Origin: Hydrogenobaculum sp. Y04AAS1
Lineage (GTDB): Bacteria > Aquificota > Aquificia > Aquificales > Aquificaceae
NCBI RefSeq assembly: GCF_000020785.1
Contig: NC_011126.1
Coordinates: 1 to 64,000 of the forward strand
DNA: 64,000 bases
Reading direction: 5' to 3'
Shown: one piece after another, positions 26,805-35,610 of the stretch
How positions within the stretch are numbered: the first letter of the stretch is position 1
Layout of the letters: every line of letters begins with the position of its first letter
The notes under the pieces: model-generated
Seen by the model: only the letters and a program-made list of their open reading frames with translations
Databases searched by the model: none
Told to the model about the DNA's origin: nothing
Translations under genes and position numbers: made by a program

Positions 26805-28427
26805 CTACACCTTATACTTTTTAAGCGTGTTTCCCAGGTTTGCACTTGCGTTTGCCATTTCTTCTATACTTTCTGATAAGTCATTTATAATCTTGTTAAT
26901 ATTGGAAGATATTGTATTTAAAGAGTTTACAGAATTTTGAATTTCTTTTATAGTTTGAGCTTGCTCCTCTGTGGCATTTGCTATTTTGTCAGATATCTCC
27001 GCAGACAAGTCTGATATGTGTAATATGTTTTCATATTGCTTTACTAAGTTTTCCATTTGTTCAGCGCCTGTTTTTATAGCTTCTGCTATTGATGTGGTAA
27101 GATTTGATATATTTTTAGCAAAACCGCCGGTCCTTTCTGCTAATTTTTTTACCTCATCTGCTACTACTGCAAAACCTCTCCCTTGTTCTCCTACTCTCGC
27201 TGCTTCTATCGCTGCATTTAAAGCTAGCAGGTTTGTTTGTTCTGCTATAAAAAGGATATTTTCTGTAATTACATCTATTTGTTTTCCCATCTGTTCTATA
27301 GTTTTTACGGCTTCCTGGGTTTTTAAAAGCTCTTTCTTTCCTATTTCTAAGCTATTTATTACTTCTTTTGTAATATTTTTAGCTTCCTGTGTATTTTCAG
27401 CTATAGAATTTATGGCTATAGATGTTTGGTCGGTGGCGTTTTTGATATGCTCTACTTGATCTGTTAGAAGTGCCTTTGAATCATCTAAATCCATGCTTAT
27501 GCCAAATATTTGGGCTTGTACCTCTGCCATGTGTTCTACGCTATTTTCTATATTCTTAAAGGCTTCTTTTAACTTGTCCATAGATATGTTTACGAAATCT
27601 ATAAGGTCTTTTATGTCGCCTTTGGATTCCAAATCTATCTTTTTTGTCAAATCTCCCTCCGATATATTGTAGAAGACTTCTTTTATGCTTGATATAGCTT
27701 TGTTTATCTCGTCCATAAAAATAGCCAAAGACTTTGCAATAATCTGTATTTCACCTTTAAACTTGTTTATATCAAAAGATACGCTTAATTCCATTTTGTC
27801 CGTAGTTTCTTTTATGAGGTTCTCTAGATTCTCTACGTCGTTTTGGATGCTTTTTTGCATAAAATAATTAAAGATAATTAAAAACGCTACCACGCTCATT
27901 ATAGCGATGAATATGTATTTTGTAATAGAATCTATATGATTTTTAATGTATAACTCTTTTTCTGATATGGAAGAAGCATTAGCTTTTATAAGCATATCAA
28001 AGCGTTTTCTTAGTGGAACCCATATCTTACTTTGAACCTCTATGCTTTGTCCTATGTAGTAATTTTGATTGTTGGTGTTTATGTTGCTCACAACTTCATT
28101 TGTAAAAGCTATAAAATTGTTTAGATAGCTCTTCAAAGTTTCGTCTTTTATAAACTTCAATTTAGTGTTTATATTTTTTAAAGCGTTGTTGTACATGTTG
28201 TGTGCTTTTTGGTCTTGTGGGTTTAACATTATTGTGGTATATGCATTTTTTAGCGTTAGCACATCTGTTAAAAGTTTGTAAAGCTCAACTTCAGAATGTG
28301 ATATACCTATGTACGTATCTATGTTTTGCTTTATATTGTTGTCCAATATATATAGTATGCCTTGAGCTACAAAAGCTCCTAAAATCATAAAAACCTGTAT
28401 AATCCAAAGTTTTGCTTTAATACTCAC
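26805..28427 (-). CDS. methyl-accepting chemotaxis protein
   Basis: A transmembrane chemoreceptor of 540 residues: TM1 near residues 7-28, a periplasmic four-helix-bundle-like sensor (about 30-170), TM2 near 172-192, a HAMP-like region, then a long cytoplasmic coiled coil. The signalling tip contains [20 protein letters not shown] and the flanking [16 protein letters not shown]. No pentapeptide CheR tether is seen at the C-terminus. The ligand is unknown. It overlaps the TPR gene upstream by 11 bases, so the two are coupled. Confidence 0.92.
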   Translation of the reverse strand: MSIKAKLWIIQVFMILGAFVAQGILYILDNNIKQNIDTYIGISHSEVELYKLLTDVLTLKNAYTTIMLNPQDQKAHNMYNNALKNINTKLKFIKDETLKSYLNNFIAFTNEVVSNINTNNQNYYIGQSIEVQSKIWVPLRKRFDMLIKANASSISEKELYIKNHIDSITKYIFIAIMSVVAFLIIFNYFMQKSIQNDVENLENLIKETTDKMELSVSFDINKFKGEIQIIAKSLAIFMDEINKAISSIKEVFYNISEGDLTKKIDLESKGDIKDLIDFVNISMDKLKEAFKNIENSVEHMAEVQAQIFGISMDLDDSKALLTDQVEHIKNATDQTSIAINSIAENTQEAKNITKEVINSLEIGKKELLKTQEAVKTIEQMGKQIDVITENILFIAEQTNLLALNAAIEAARVGEQGRGFAVVADEVKKLAERTGGFAKNISNLTTSIAEAIKTGAEQMENLVKQYENILHISDLSAEISDKIANATEEQAQTIKEIQNSVNSLNTISSNINKIINDLSESIEEMANASANLGNTLKKYKV

Positions 28428-29304
28428 TAGCTACCTCCTCTGATGATAGATTTTTTTGTATAGAGTTTGCTAAACCTTTAGCTCCTATTTCATTTGCAAG
28501 TTTTAAGGCTTTTTGGTAATAAATCATTGCTTTATCGCTTTCATTTTTGTTATCGTAATACCAGCCCATATATTGATAACCAACTGCTTCCCAGTATTTG
28601 TTGCTGTTTACTAAGTTTAAACCCTTTTGTATGTATGTTTTTGCATCTTTAAAATCTAAAAGCTTAAGATACAAAACACCCATATTTAGATAAGTGGCGC
28701 CTTCGTGAATTTTATCACCTTTTTCATCGAAAGCTTGGGAGGATTTCTCGTAATATAGAAGAGCCTTGTGAGGGTGGTTTAAATCTGCATAACAAAGGGC
28801 TATGTTGTTTAGTATGGTGGGACTTTGAAGGTCTTGTTTTAAGGCTTTTTTATAAAACTTTATTGCGGAATTGTAATAGCCTTCCGAATAAAATATATGA
28901 GCTATATTTGAGAGGTTGTCTACTATTCCGTTGCTATCTCCAAGAGACTTTGCTAATTTATAAGCTTTTGTATAGTTGTCTAGTGCTTTTGATTTGTCGC
29001 CAATCATGTCGTAACTAACACCCATGTAGTTGTAAAGTGCTTCTTTTTGATAACGAGTGTTTGCGTTTTTTGTGGCATTTTTCAAATAAGGTATAGCATA
29101 TTTTGGCTCTCCTAAGGCAATGTAAGACATGGCTGCGCACATGTTGTAATTAAAATCGTATTTGTTCCATCTAAGAGATTTATTTGCCAAGTCTATGGCT
29201 TTTTGATAGTCTTTAGATCGGAGCAAGTTTATGCATTGCTCAGCATCGGCGTAAGATATACCAACAAAAAAAGTCACTATAATTAAGAGTTTATATAACT
29301 TCAT
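28417..29304 (-). CDS. secreted TPR-repeat protein
   Basis: A 295-residue protein with a signal peptide ([19 protein letters not shown]) and about six to seven tetratricopeptide repeats covering the rest, for example [20 protein letters not shown]-like and [19 protein letters not shown] units. It is probably periplasmic and a protein-binding scaffold. It is directly upstream of and overlaps the chemoreceptor, so it may present a ligand or partner to it; that is inference from context only. Confidence 0.85.
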   Translation of the reverse strand: MKLYKLLIIVTFFVGISYADAEQCINLLRSKDYQKAIDLANKSLRWNKYDFNYNMCAAMSYIALGEPKYAIPYLKNATKNANTRYQKEALYNYMGVSYDMIGDKSKALDNYTKAYKLAKSLGDSNGIVDNLSNIAHIFYSEGYYNSAIKFYKKALKQDLQSPTILNNIALCYADLNHPHKALLYYEKSSQAFDEKGDKIHEGATYLNMGVLYLKLLDFKDAKTYIQKGLNLVNSNKYWEAVGYQYMGWYYDNKNESDKAMIYYQKALKLANEIGAKGLANSIQKNLSSEEVASEY

Positions 29305-29310
29305 AAAAAT

Positions 29311-29316
29311 ATTTTA
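29311..29316 (-). promoter_or_regulatory. extended -10 box of the TPR-chemoreceptor operon
   Basis: TGTTAAAAT on the minus strand ends 6 bases before the TPR-protein ATG with no ribosome site between, so the mRNA would be leaderless. Confidence 0.4.
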
Positions 29317-29373
29317 ACAGCAAAGACTTTGTTATATTATGATTTTAATTGTAGATTAAGTATAAATTGTATT

Positions 29374-29379
29374 TATAAT
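29374..29379 (+). promoter_or_regulatory. -10 box of the small metalloprotease gene
   Basis: TATAAT followed by 7 bases and then the ATG at 29387. Weak -35 candidate TTGTAG at 29349-29354. Leaderless transcript expected. Confidence 0.45.
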
Positions 29380-29386
29380 AGATTTT

Positions 29387-29803
29387 ATGATAGGGGCTAT
29401 TAGCTTTCCTATTTTATCCAAAAGCGATAAACCTACAAGTCAAAGAAGTATCCAAACACAGCAAGAGATAAATCAATTAAAGGCTATAGATCGAGATGTT
29501 AGGGCTCATGAAATGGCTCATAAGATAGCCGGTGGAGATTTAACTGGTCCAATAAACTATAAGTATGTAATAGGACCAAACGGTAAAAAATATGCTGTGG
29601 GTGGTGATGTGAGTATAGATGTTTCACCAGGTCCTACCCCTCAAGCTACGATAAAAAAGATGGAAAGAGTTATAAAAGCAGCTTTGGCACCCGTAGACCC
29701 ATCTGCTCAAGATAGAGCTGTAGCTGCCCAGGCTCAAATGATGTTAGAACAAGCTCAAATGGAGTTACAAAAAGAAGGTTCTAATATATCTGTATACGCT
29801 TGA
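29387..29803 (+). CDS. SprA-related putative zinc metalloprotease
   Basis: A 138-residue protein with the family core DRDVRAHEMAHKIAGGDLTGP followed by YKYVIGPNGKKYAVGGDVSIDVSPGPTP. HEMAH is an HExxH zinc motif. The proteins known from this family are usually longer with variable N-termini; this one has only about 30 residues before the core and a Gln/Met/Ala-rich helix after it. No signal peptide is evident. Function unknown. It stands alone and is followed by the tandem repeat array. Confidence 0.8.
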   Translation: MIGAISFPILSKSDKPTSQRSIQTQQEINQLKAIDRDVRAHEMAHKIAGGDLTGPINYKYVIGPNGKKYAVGGDVSIDVSPGPTPQATIKKMERVIKAALAPVDPSAQDRAVAAQAQMMLEQAQMELQKEGSNISVYA

Positions 29804-29807
29804 TATT

Positions 29808-30165
29808 GTGCTTTAGCATTTTTAGAAGCTATTGAGTTGATTTGCCTGTTCATTAACGCTGAAACGCGGGTTGCACCGCTCTAGTGTGCTAACGGCATTT
29901 CTCTAAGCTATGGAGTGTAAATGACCGTTCATTAGATTTGAAATGCGCTAATAGCGCTCTAGTGTGCTTTAGGCATTTCTCGCATCTCCTGTGCGGCTTT
30001 GTTCGTTCATTAACTACGAAACGCGGTTACACCGCTCTAGTGTGCCAATGGCATTTCTCTGAGCTATGGAGTGTAAATGACCGTTCATTAGATTTGAAAT
30101 GCGCTAATAGCGCTCTAGTGTGCTAACAGCATTTCTCTAAGCTAATGAGTGCCTGTGCCTGTTCT
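29808..30165. repeat. tandem array A of about 78-bp structured repeats
   Basis: Four full units start at 29848, 29927, 30005 and 30083 (79, 78 and 78 bp apart) after a partial unit at 29808-29847. Units 1/3 and 2/4 pair up, giving a dimeric period near 156 bp. Each unit has GTTCATTA, a short hairpin, CTCTAGTGTG and GCATTTCTC. The hairpin is GCGCT-AAT-AGCGC in units 2 and 4, GCGGT-TAC-ACCGC in unit 3, and a bulged version in unit 1. This fills the only stretch over 300 bases without a gene. Bases 30166-30181 show nothing further. Confidence 0.9.
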
Positions 30166-30181
30166 TTTGATCTATCTCTGT

Positions 30182-31006
30182 CTACGCTTGATATACTTCT
30201 AATTTTTGATGCTTTCTTTCTGTCAAAAAGTTGAAAAAATTTATTGTTTCACTTGAAACTATGTCTTTTTCGTTGTCCATAGTTACGATGTGATAGCTGT
30301 TTGAAAGCTCTATAAATTTTTTAATTTTGCTTGGTGCTTTTTCATATATAAAAATTGTTCCTTTTATAGAAGACAAATCGTCTTCTTTTGAATGAATTAA
30401 AATAAATGGCGCTTTTAAAAGGTGTATATGTTTTTTGATGTATTTTGCCATTCGTTTTAGTTCTACTATAATGGGCGCTGGTATTTTATCGTATGCTATG
30501 GCTTCATTTTTCTCAGATTTCATCATCTGTATGATTTTTCTTCGCATGGCTTCATTTTTTATGCCAAAGGGTTCTTTTTCTTTCCAGTAGTAAATATATT
30601 TTAACGGTGTATAAAGTCCAAGGGGCAATAGAAATCTATACCAAGGTATTGCCCATCCATCTATACCCATGGCTGGTGCCCAAGAGCCAACCCCATCTAT
30701 ATCAGGAAACTCCATACCAAGCATAAGAGAAAGCATACCACCTACGCATAGTCCAGCTACAAAAACTTCGTTGTATTTAGCTTTTAAATCAAGGTAAAAG
30801 TCTTTGGCAAACTCATAAAGATCTTCCCATTTAGTTTTTTTAAGCTCTTCAAGGCTAGAACAATGGCCAGGTAGTATTGGGAAATATACATCGTAATTTG
30901 CCTTGGCAAAATCTCTGGCCACCCATCTTAGTTCTAAAGGCGTACCAGTAAGTCCATGAAGCAGCAAAACCGCTCTTTCGTTGTTGTTTTTTATAGAAAG
31001 CTCCAT
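30182..31006 (-). CDS. alpha/beta hydrolase, carboxylesterase type
   Basis: A 274-residue alpha/beta-hydrolase with the oxyanion stretch VLLHGLTGTPLELRWVA, a nucleophile elbow GLCVGGMLS in which Cys replaces the usual Ser of GxSxG, an acid in HSKEDDLSS and the catalytic His in SNSYHIVTMD. The layout resembles monoacylglycerol lipase/Est30-type carboxylesterases. The Cys nucleophile position makes esterase activity uncertain; dienelactone hydrolases also use Cys. Last gene of tpx-HAD-aminotransferase-hydrolase, starting 1 base after the aminotransferase stop. Confidence 0.82.
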   Translation of the reverse strand: MELSIKNNNERAVLLLHGLTGTPLELRWVARDFAKANYDVYFPILPGHCSSLEELKKTKWEDLYEFAKDFYLDLKAKYNEVFVAGLCVGGMLSLMLGMEFPDIDGVGSWAPAMGIDGWAIPWYRFLLPLGLYTPLKYIYYWKEKEPFGIKNEAMRRKIIQMMKSEKNEAIAYDKIPAPIIVELKRMAKYIKKHIHLLKAPFILIHSKEDDLSSIKGTIFIYEKAPSKIKKFIELSNSYHIVTMDNEKDIVSSETINFFNFLTERKHQKLEVYQA

Positions 31007-31007
31007 A

Positions 31008-32369
31008 TTATATTACCCTTTTAAAAAGTTGGTCTAAAAGCTCTATAGCCATATCTATTTCTTCGTTGGTTATTTCCAGAGACGGTGCAAGTGTAAAAAC
31101 GTTTTTATAATAACCTCCTACATCCAACACTAACCCATATTTTTTACCTTTGTAATCAAGATCTCCTTTTAGACCTTCTTCCAATATCTTATCCGTTAGG
31201 GCTTTTGAGGGTGTAAAACCATCATTTTCACATATTTCAATTCTAAGAGCAAGTCCTATACCGTCTACGTCCCCTATATTTTTATATTTTTTCTTTAGGC
31301 TTTTAAGACCTTCTAAAAACTTATCGCCTTTTTGTTTTACAATAATTTCATAGTCTTTTTCTTCTAATATATTCATAACTTCTACTCCAGCTCTTACTCC
31401 TATGGGGTTTGAAGAAAACGTGGAATGAGTAGAACCGGCTGGCCATATTTTAGTGTTTATAAGCTCTTCTTTTGCCCATAATCCAGACAGTGGATTCATG
31501 CCGTTTGTTAAAGACTTCCCAAATACAACGATGTCTGGCTTAACATCGTAATGCTCTATACTCCACAGTTTACCAGTTCTGTAAAATCCCATCTGGATTT
31601 CATCATCTACCAAAAGTATGTTAGCTTGGTCTAATATTTTTTTCAACCTTTTAAAATATTCTGGTGGGGCTTTTACATAACCTCCGGTACCTTGAATGGG
31701 TTCTATATAAAAGGCTGCATATTCACATTCGTTGGTTTTTGGATTGTATATAGAGTAATATTCTGATTCGAAAAGCTTTTCAAACTCTTTTACACAATAA
31801 TAATCGCAAGTTTCTAAATTTTTGCCGTAAGGGCATCTGAAACAATAAGGAAAAGGTACGAAAAGCGCCCTGTCGCCAAAATGTCCAAATCTTTCTCTAT
31901 ACCTATAGCTAGATGTGATAGCTGTTGCACCTAGTGTTCTGCCGTGATATCCTCCCATAAAAGCGAAGTTTAAATTTTTCTTTTTGTAATTTCTTACAAG
32001 CTTTAAACTATCTTCTATTGCTTGAGAACCACCTACGTTGAAATGCACTCTACCTTTTAGATTAAATCTTTTTAAATTAGCATCTACTATCTTCTTTGAT
32101 AAGACTACTTTTTCCTCAAAAAGAAATTGAGAGGCCAGTTGTCCCATTTTGTCCATCTGGTCTTTTATGGCGTTGTTTATACGCTCGTTTTTGTATCCGA
32201 AATTACAAGCGCTGTACCACATTTGTAAATCTAAATATGGTTTGTTTTCTTCATCATAAAGGTAAGATCCTTCTGAAGCTTTGAAAATTTTTGGAGGGTT
32301 TAGATAATGTACCGTATCACCCCAAGAGCAAACTTCTTGTTCTATCGATAGTATTTCCTCTTTCTTCAT
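31008..32369 (-). CDS. class III pyridoxal-phosphate aminotransferase
   Basis: A 453-residue fold-type I aminotransferase related to ornithine, GABA and DAPA aminotransferases. It shows GGYHGRTLGATAITSSYRYR, the PLP Asp in LLVDDEIQMGFYRTGK and the Schiff-base Lys in VFGKSLTNGMNPLSG. A cysteine cluster, FRCPYGKNLETCDYYC, follows the PLP-phosphate region, as in a subgroup of uncharacterised enzymes. Substrate unknown. The ATG at 32369 has GGAGAA 8 bases upstream and lies inside the 3' end of the HAD gene (53-base overlap). Confidence 0.88.
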   Translation of the reverse strand: MKKEEILSIEQEVCSWGDTVHYLNPPKIFKASEGSYLYDEENKPYLDLQMWYSACNFGYKNERINNAIKDQMDKMGQLASQFLFEEKVVLSKKIVDANLKRFNLKGRVHFNVGGSQAIEDSLKLVRNYKKKNLNFAFMGGYHGRTLGATAITSSYRYRERFGHFGDRALFVPFPYCFRCPYGKNLETCDYYCVKEFEKLFESEYYSIYNPKTNECEYAAFYIEPIQGTGGYVKAPPEYFKRLKKILDQANILLVDDEIQMGFYRTGKLWSIEHYDVKPDIVVFGKSLTNGMNPLSGLWAKEELINTKIWPAGSTHSTFSSNPIGVRAGVEVMNILEEKDYEIIVKQKGDKFLEGLKSLKKKYKNIGDVDGIGLALRIEICENDGFTPSKALTDKILEEGLKGDLDYKGKKYGLVLDVGGYYKNVFTLAPSLEITNEEIDMAIELLDQLFKRVI

Positions 32370-33009
32370 GTAAATTCTCCAATACAAAAGGTAATTGATT
32401 TATTATATCTTCAAAATATGAAAAGCTAGTGAAATGACTAACGTTTTGAGTTTTTAGAAAGTTTAAGAGTTTACCTTTGGCAAATACAAAATCAGCGTTT
32501 TTAGAAGGGCAAAAATCAGACATACCATCGCCTATATATATTGTCTTATTATCTTTTAGCTTTTGCACAAGATGGCATTTGCAAACCCCAAGCTGGCAAT
32601 CTTTTTGTGAATATCTGTAAAGGGTTTTAAATTTTTTGTTTATAAAATAAAGGTTGTTGGCATATATTCCATCAATTTTTTCTAAATGATCTTTTAATAT
32701 TTTTTTTATGAAAAGCCTAAAACCATCGCTTAAGATGTATACTTTAGCGTTAAAATTTGATTTTACATAATCCAAAAATTTTATAAAGCTTTTATCTATA
32801 TATACATCGGACAGAAAATCTTCCAGTTGATCTTTTGTTATGTTTACTAGGGACATCTGTATATCAAGACACTCTTTAGAGTTTATCTTACCTTCTTTCC
32901 ATAGCTTTTCAGCTTCTAGCCATTCTTTAGATGCGAAGCGCTCCAAGAGCGCATCTACAGTATCTTGGAGCGTTATAGTGCCGTCAAAATCACAAAAAAA
33001 TGTTGTTAT
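32317..33009 (-). CDS. HAD-superfamily phosphatase (MtnX/SerB-like) with probable ATA start
   Basis: A haloacid-dehalogenase phosphatase. Motif I DFDGT (catalytic Asp in FFCDFDGTIT) is at residues 7-11 if translation starts at the ATA at 33009. Motif II is in YILSDGF and motif III/IV in IYIGDGMSDFCPSKNADFVFA. The nearest canonical start (TTG at 32946) lies after motif I and would delete the catalytic Asp. The in-frame region upstream has no ATG, GTG or TTG. GGAG lies 8 bases before the ATA, and the ATA overlaps the TAA of tpx (ATAA), as ATG starts overlap stops elsewhere here. MtnX in methionine salvage is one option; the substrate is unknown. Confidence 0.75.
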   Translation of the reverse strand: MTTFFCDFDGTITLQDTVDALLERFASKEWLEAEKLWKEGKINSKECLDIQMSLVNITKDQLEDFLSDVYIDKSFIKFLDYVKSNFNAKVYILSDGFRLFIKKILKDHLEKIDGIYANNLYFINKKFKTLYRYSQKDCQLGVCKCHLVQKLKDNKTIYIGDGMSDFCPSKNADFVFAKGKLLNFLKTQNVSHFTSFSYFEDIINQLPFVLENLHEERGNTIDRTRSLLLG

Positions 33010-33512
33010 TTTAGACTCTCCAGAGCTTTTAGTACATCGTTGTAGTCTGGTTCTGACGTGATTTCTGGCACTAGTTGAAAATATTTTATAGTGCCATCTT
33101 TACCTACTATAAAAATAGCTCTAGCCAAAAGCCCTTGCAACGGACCTTCCGATATAAGTATGCCGTAAGCTTTGCCAAAATCTTTGTTTCTAAAATCTGA
33201 AGCTACGGCTATGTTTTCCACTCCTTCAGTGGAGCAGTATCTTTTTGATGCGAAAGGTAAATCCATGGATACAACCGTAGTATCTACATCTTGCATTGAG
33301 CCAACAGCTTCGTTAAACTTACGGGTTTCCGTAGCGCATACTGGCGTGTCCAAAGATGGGACAGCTATTATTAGCTGAACTTTGTCTTTAGCTCCACCTA
33401 TCTTTTTGGTGGATAAGTCTGTTAGCACAACTTCTACTTCAGGAGCTTTATCTCCTACTTTTATATCACCTGAAAGTGATACATCGTTTCCTTTTAATTT
33501 GGTTTTGAGCAT
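33006..33512 (-). CDS. tpx: thiol peroxidase (Tpx-type peroxiredoxin)
   Basis: Reduces hydroperoxides. The 168-residue protein has the peroxidatic Cys in SLDTPVCATETRKFN and the resolving Cys in ASKRYCSTEGV, spaced as in atypical 2-Cys Tpx. AGGAGG precedes the ATG by 7 bases. It begins a four-gene run (tpx, HAD, aminotransferase, hydrolase). In an aerobic or microaerobic hydrogen oxidiser it protects against peroxide. Confidence 0.95.
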   Translation of the reverse strand: MLKTKLKGNDVSLSGDIKVGDKAPEVEVVLTDLSTKKIGGAKDKVQLIIAVPSLDTPVCATETRKFNEAVGSMQDVDTTVVSMDLPFASKRYCSTEGVENIAVASDFRNKDFGKAYGILISEGPLQGLLARAIFIVGKDGTIKYFQLVPEITSEPDYNDVLKALESLK

Positions 33513-33589
33513 GCTTTACCTCCTAAGGTTTTGCCTATAAACAATAAGTTTTTTTAGCTTTTATTACAATGATTATAAGCAGTTTTAAT

Positions 33590-34489
33590 TTAAAAAAGCG
33601 TTTTTTGAGTTCTTTTCTCTGAAGATTTTTCTTTAAATATTGTATTTAAATCCTTTATTAAGCTTTTCATATTAAAAGCCATAAAGAATTCTTCTACTTT
33701 TTTTAGGTCTATATTGTAAGATATTTTTAAATCTTTTAAATGTATATTTATCATATTTAATATCTCTTCTGTGTTTAATTTAATAAGCTTGTAAGCTAAC
33801 TCCAGATCCTCTTTTGAAGCCTCTTTAAAAGTTTTTTGTATTTCGTCCCAGTTATTTAATATGTTTTCTATAGAACCATATTTTTCTAAAAGCTCAACAG
33901 CTTTTTTAGGACCAACACCTTTTATACCTTTTATATTGTCTACGCTATCTCCGATAAGAGCAAGATAATCTGCCAGTCTTGAAGGTGGTACGCCAAATTT
34001 TTCTATTACCGCTTCTTCGTCAAACACCTTGTTGGTGATAGGGTTTATTACAATTATTTTTTTATCTTCTACAAGCTGCATTAAATCTTTATCTGGTGTG
34101 TAAATCGTAAGATTTTTATTCCATTCTTTTGATTTATGAGCAATGTAGGCTATTATATCGTCTGCTTCTAAACCTTCTTTTTCTAAAAGCCTTATACCAA
34201 GCAAATTTATCGCTTGTTTTATAAGGGGTATTTGTGAAACAAGCTCGCTTGGGGTTTCTTTTCTAGTGGCCTTATACTCTTTGTATATCTTATCTCTAAC
34301 TGTTGGGGCGGGTAAATCAAAAGCTATAGCAAAATATTCTGGTTTCTTAGCTTTTAATATAGAAAATAAAGCTCTTATAAATCCATAAAAAGCACCAGTT
34401 TCTACGCCGTCTTCGGTTTTCAAAGAAGGTAAAGCATAATAACTTCTATATAAAAATGCAGAACCATCTAAAACGTATATTGTATCCAT
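33590..34489 (-). CDS. 5'-3' exonuclease (DNA polymerase I N-domain-like)
   Basis: A stand-alone FEN-family nuclease of 299 residues that removes RNA primers and flaps. It shows YVLDGSAFLYRSYYALP, the metal site cluster EGLEADDIIAYIA, YTPDKDLMQLV and the helix-hairpin-helix GIKGVGPKKAVELLEKYGSIE. In most bacteria this domain is fused to polymerase I; Aquificota encode it separately, which fits. It starts directly at the DUF151 gene's stop. Confidence 0.93.
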   Translation of the reverse strand: MDTIYVLDGSAFLYRSYYALPSLKTEDGVETGAFYGFIRALFSILKAKKPEYFAIAFDLPAPTVRDKIYKEYKATRKETPSELVSQIPLIKQAINLLGIRLLEKEGLEADDIIAYIAHKSKEWNKNLTIYTPDKDLMQLVEDKKIIVINPITNKVFDEEAVIEKFGVPPSRLADYLALIGDSVDNIKGIKGVGPKKAVELLEKYGSIENILNNWDEIQKTFKEASKEDLELAYKLIKLNTEEILNMINIHLKDLKISYNIDLKKVEEFFMAFNMKSLIKDLNTIFKEKSSEKRTQKTLF

Positions 34490-34984
34490 TTATATATTTT
34501 TTTCAAAATCCTCTGGTTTTATATTTTCAATCCAGCTTCTTAAATCTTCTTCTGTTACGTTTAAGTCATCTTGAATTTCTATATCGGCACTGTTGCTAAA
34601 CAGATCTCTATTCACATAGATTGGCGCATCAAATCTAAGAGCTATATTTATAGCGTCGCTGGGTCTTGAGTCTATAGCTAGTTCTTCAGTTGGTTGTTTT
34701 GAGTTTTGTAGATGAATCGTAGCTATATATGTATTGTTTTCCATGGAGTCTATTGTTACCATCTTTACCGTATATCCTGTGCTTGTCAAGATATTTTTTA
34801 TAAGATCGTAAGTCATAGGTCTTGGAGAATCCATACCTTGCATATTCATTACGATGTTGTTGGCTTCAAAAACTCCTATCCATATAGGTAAAGCTAGATT
34901 ATCATCCTCTTTGGATTTCAAAACCACTATAGGCATTTGAGATATAGGATCTATTCCCATACCGCTAACGTAAACTTCTACCAT
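34490..34984 (-). CDS. bifunctional nuclease family protein (DUF151)
   Basis: A 164-residue BFN-domain protein: VYVSGMGIDPISQMPIVVLK, LPIWIGVFEANNI and the conserved ELAIDSRPSDAINIALRFDAPIYV. Plant homologues have RNase/DNase activity, but the bacterial function is not settled. An acidic C-terminal tail follows. AGGAGGT precedes the ATG by 8 bases. It is co-directional with the exonuclease. Confidence 0.88.
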   Translation of the reverse strand: MVEVYVSGMGIDPISQMPIVVLKSKEDDNLALPIWIGVFEANNIVMNMQGMDSPRPMTYDLIKNILTSTGYTVKMVTIDSMENNTYIATIHLQNSKQPTEELAIDSRPSDAINIALRFDAPIYVNRDLFSNSADIEIQDDLNVTEEDLRSWIENIKPEDFEKNI

Positions 34985-35066
34985 TTTTAAAAACCTCCTT
35001 ATTGAAAATAATAGTTATTTTTTGATAAAAATCAAGTGGTATAAAGATAAAAGATTTTGACATTGC

Positions 35067-35087
35067 GGCTGTCCTTGTTGGACAGCC
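35067..35087. terminator. 8-bp perfect hairpin after the oxidoreductase operon
   Basis: GGCTGTCC, loop TTGTT, GGACAGCC. On the plus strand it is followed by CTTTATATATATT; on the minus strand, the direction of the operon, no T tract follows. It is the only strong stem in the 118-base gap, so it may stop or protect the operon transcript, but it is not a classical intrinsic terminator for that strand. Confidence 0.4.
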
Positions 35088-35102
35088 TTTATATATATTA
35101 CT

Positions 35103-35372
35103 TTATTCTCCGCTATACTCTACTGAATCGATTTCTTCCATGAACTGCTCTGTTTGAAAAACTATAAACTTTGCTATTTCATCGTCTGACTTATCTGAAA
35201 GCTCTTCCATTACGTCTATCGTTTTTTGGTGTTTTGATCCATTTTCAGTGGTATATGTTACTTTTACACAAGGGGGATTCGCTCCCTCCTCGCATACTTC
35301 CATATCAAGAGATGGATCAGAAAGCATTTTTGATACTTTAAATATTATGTTTTCTATCCTTTTTTTATCCAT
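35103..35372 (-). CDS. hypothetical protein at the end of the oxidoreductase operon
   Basis: An 89-residue acidic protein I do not recognise. It has two cysteines (VCEEGANPPCVKV) and a C-terminal helix rich in Glu. It starts 3 bases after the ferredoxin-like subunit gene, so it belongs to the oxidoreductase operon and could be an assembly or accessory factor; that is inference from position only. Confidence 0.7.
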   Translation of the reverse strand: MDKKRIENIIFKVSKMLSDPSLDMEVCEEGANPPCVKVTYTTENGSKHQKTIDVMEELSDKSDDEIAKFIVFQTEQFMEEIDSVEYSGE

Positions 35373-35375
35373 ACA

Positions 35376-35600
35376 TCAATCCCCCGTTGTCATCATCACC
35401 ATCTCTATGCAATTTCTCTTGAGAAGGTCTGAGCACACATAAACACATATGGCGCATCCTTTGCATCTGCTATAATTCACCCATGCTACGTGTTTTTCAG
35501 AGTTATACATAAGAGTATTTGGTTCTGGGCAAAATAGTACGCATTGTTTACAGTTGTATTTAGCGCACTCAAACTCTTTAACATCGGCTACGTAGTACAT
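35376..35600 (-). CDS. 2-oxoacid:ferredoxin oxidoreductase, ferredoxin-like small subunit
   Basis: A 74-residue protein with two cysteine clusters, CAKYNCKQCVLFCP and CKGCAICVYVC, expected to bind two [4Fe-4S] clusters, although the first is atypical in spacing. It carries electrons between ferredoxin and the thiamine-diphosphate site. AGGAGG precedes the ATG by 6 bases. In order and size it corresponds to the smallest subunit of the five-subunit enzymes of Hydrogenobacter. Confidence 0.88.
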   Translation of the reverse strand: MYYVADVKEFECAKYNCKQCVLFCPEPNTLMYNSEKHVAWVNYSRCKGCAICVYVCSDLLKRNCIEMVMMTTGD

Positions 35601-35610
35601 TTATGCCTCC

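Noticed and set aside
29938-30126. 62-codon open frame in repeat array A
   Set aside because: It is simply the tandem repeat translated, starting and ending in the same repeated peptide, with no start signals.
29808-30165. CRISPR array
   Set aside because: The units are contiguous and similar along most of their length, with no unique equal-length spacers and no cas genes.
35067-35087. Strong intrinsic terminator for the oxidoreductase operon
   Set aside because: The hairpin is perfect but the T-rich tract is on the wrong side for minus-strand transcription, so it was kept only as a low-confidence entry.
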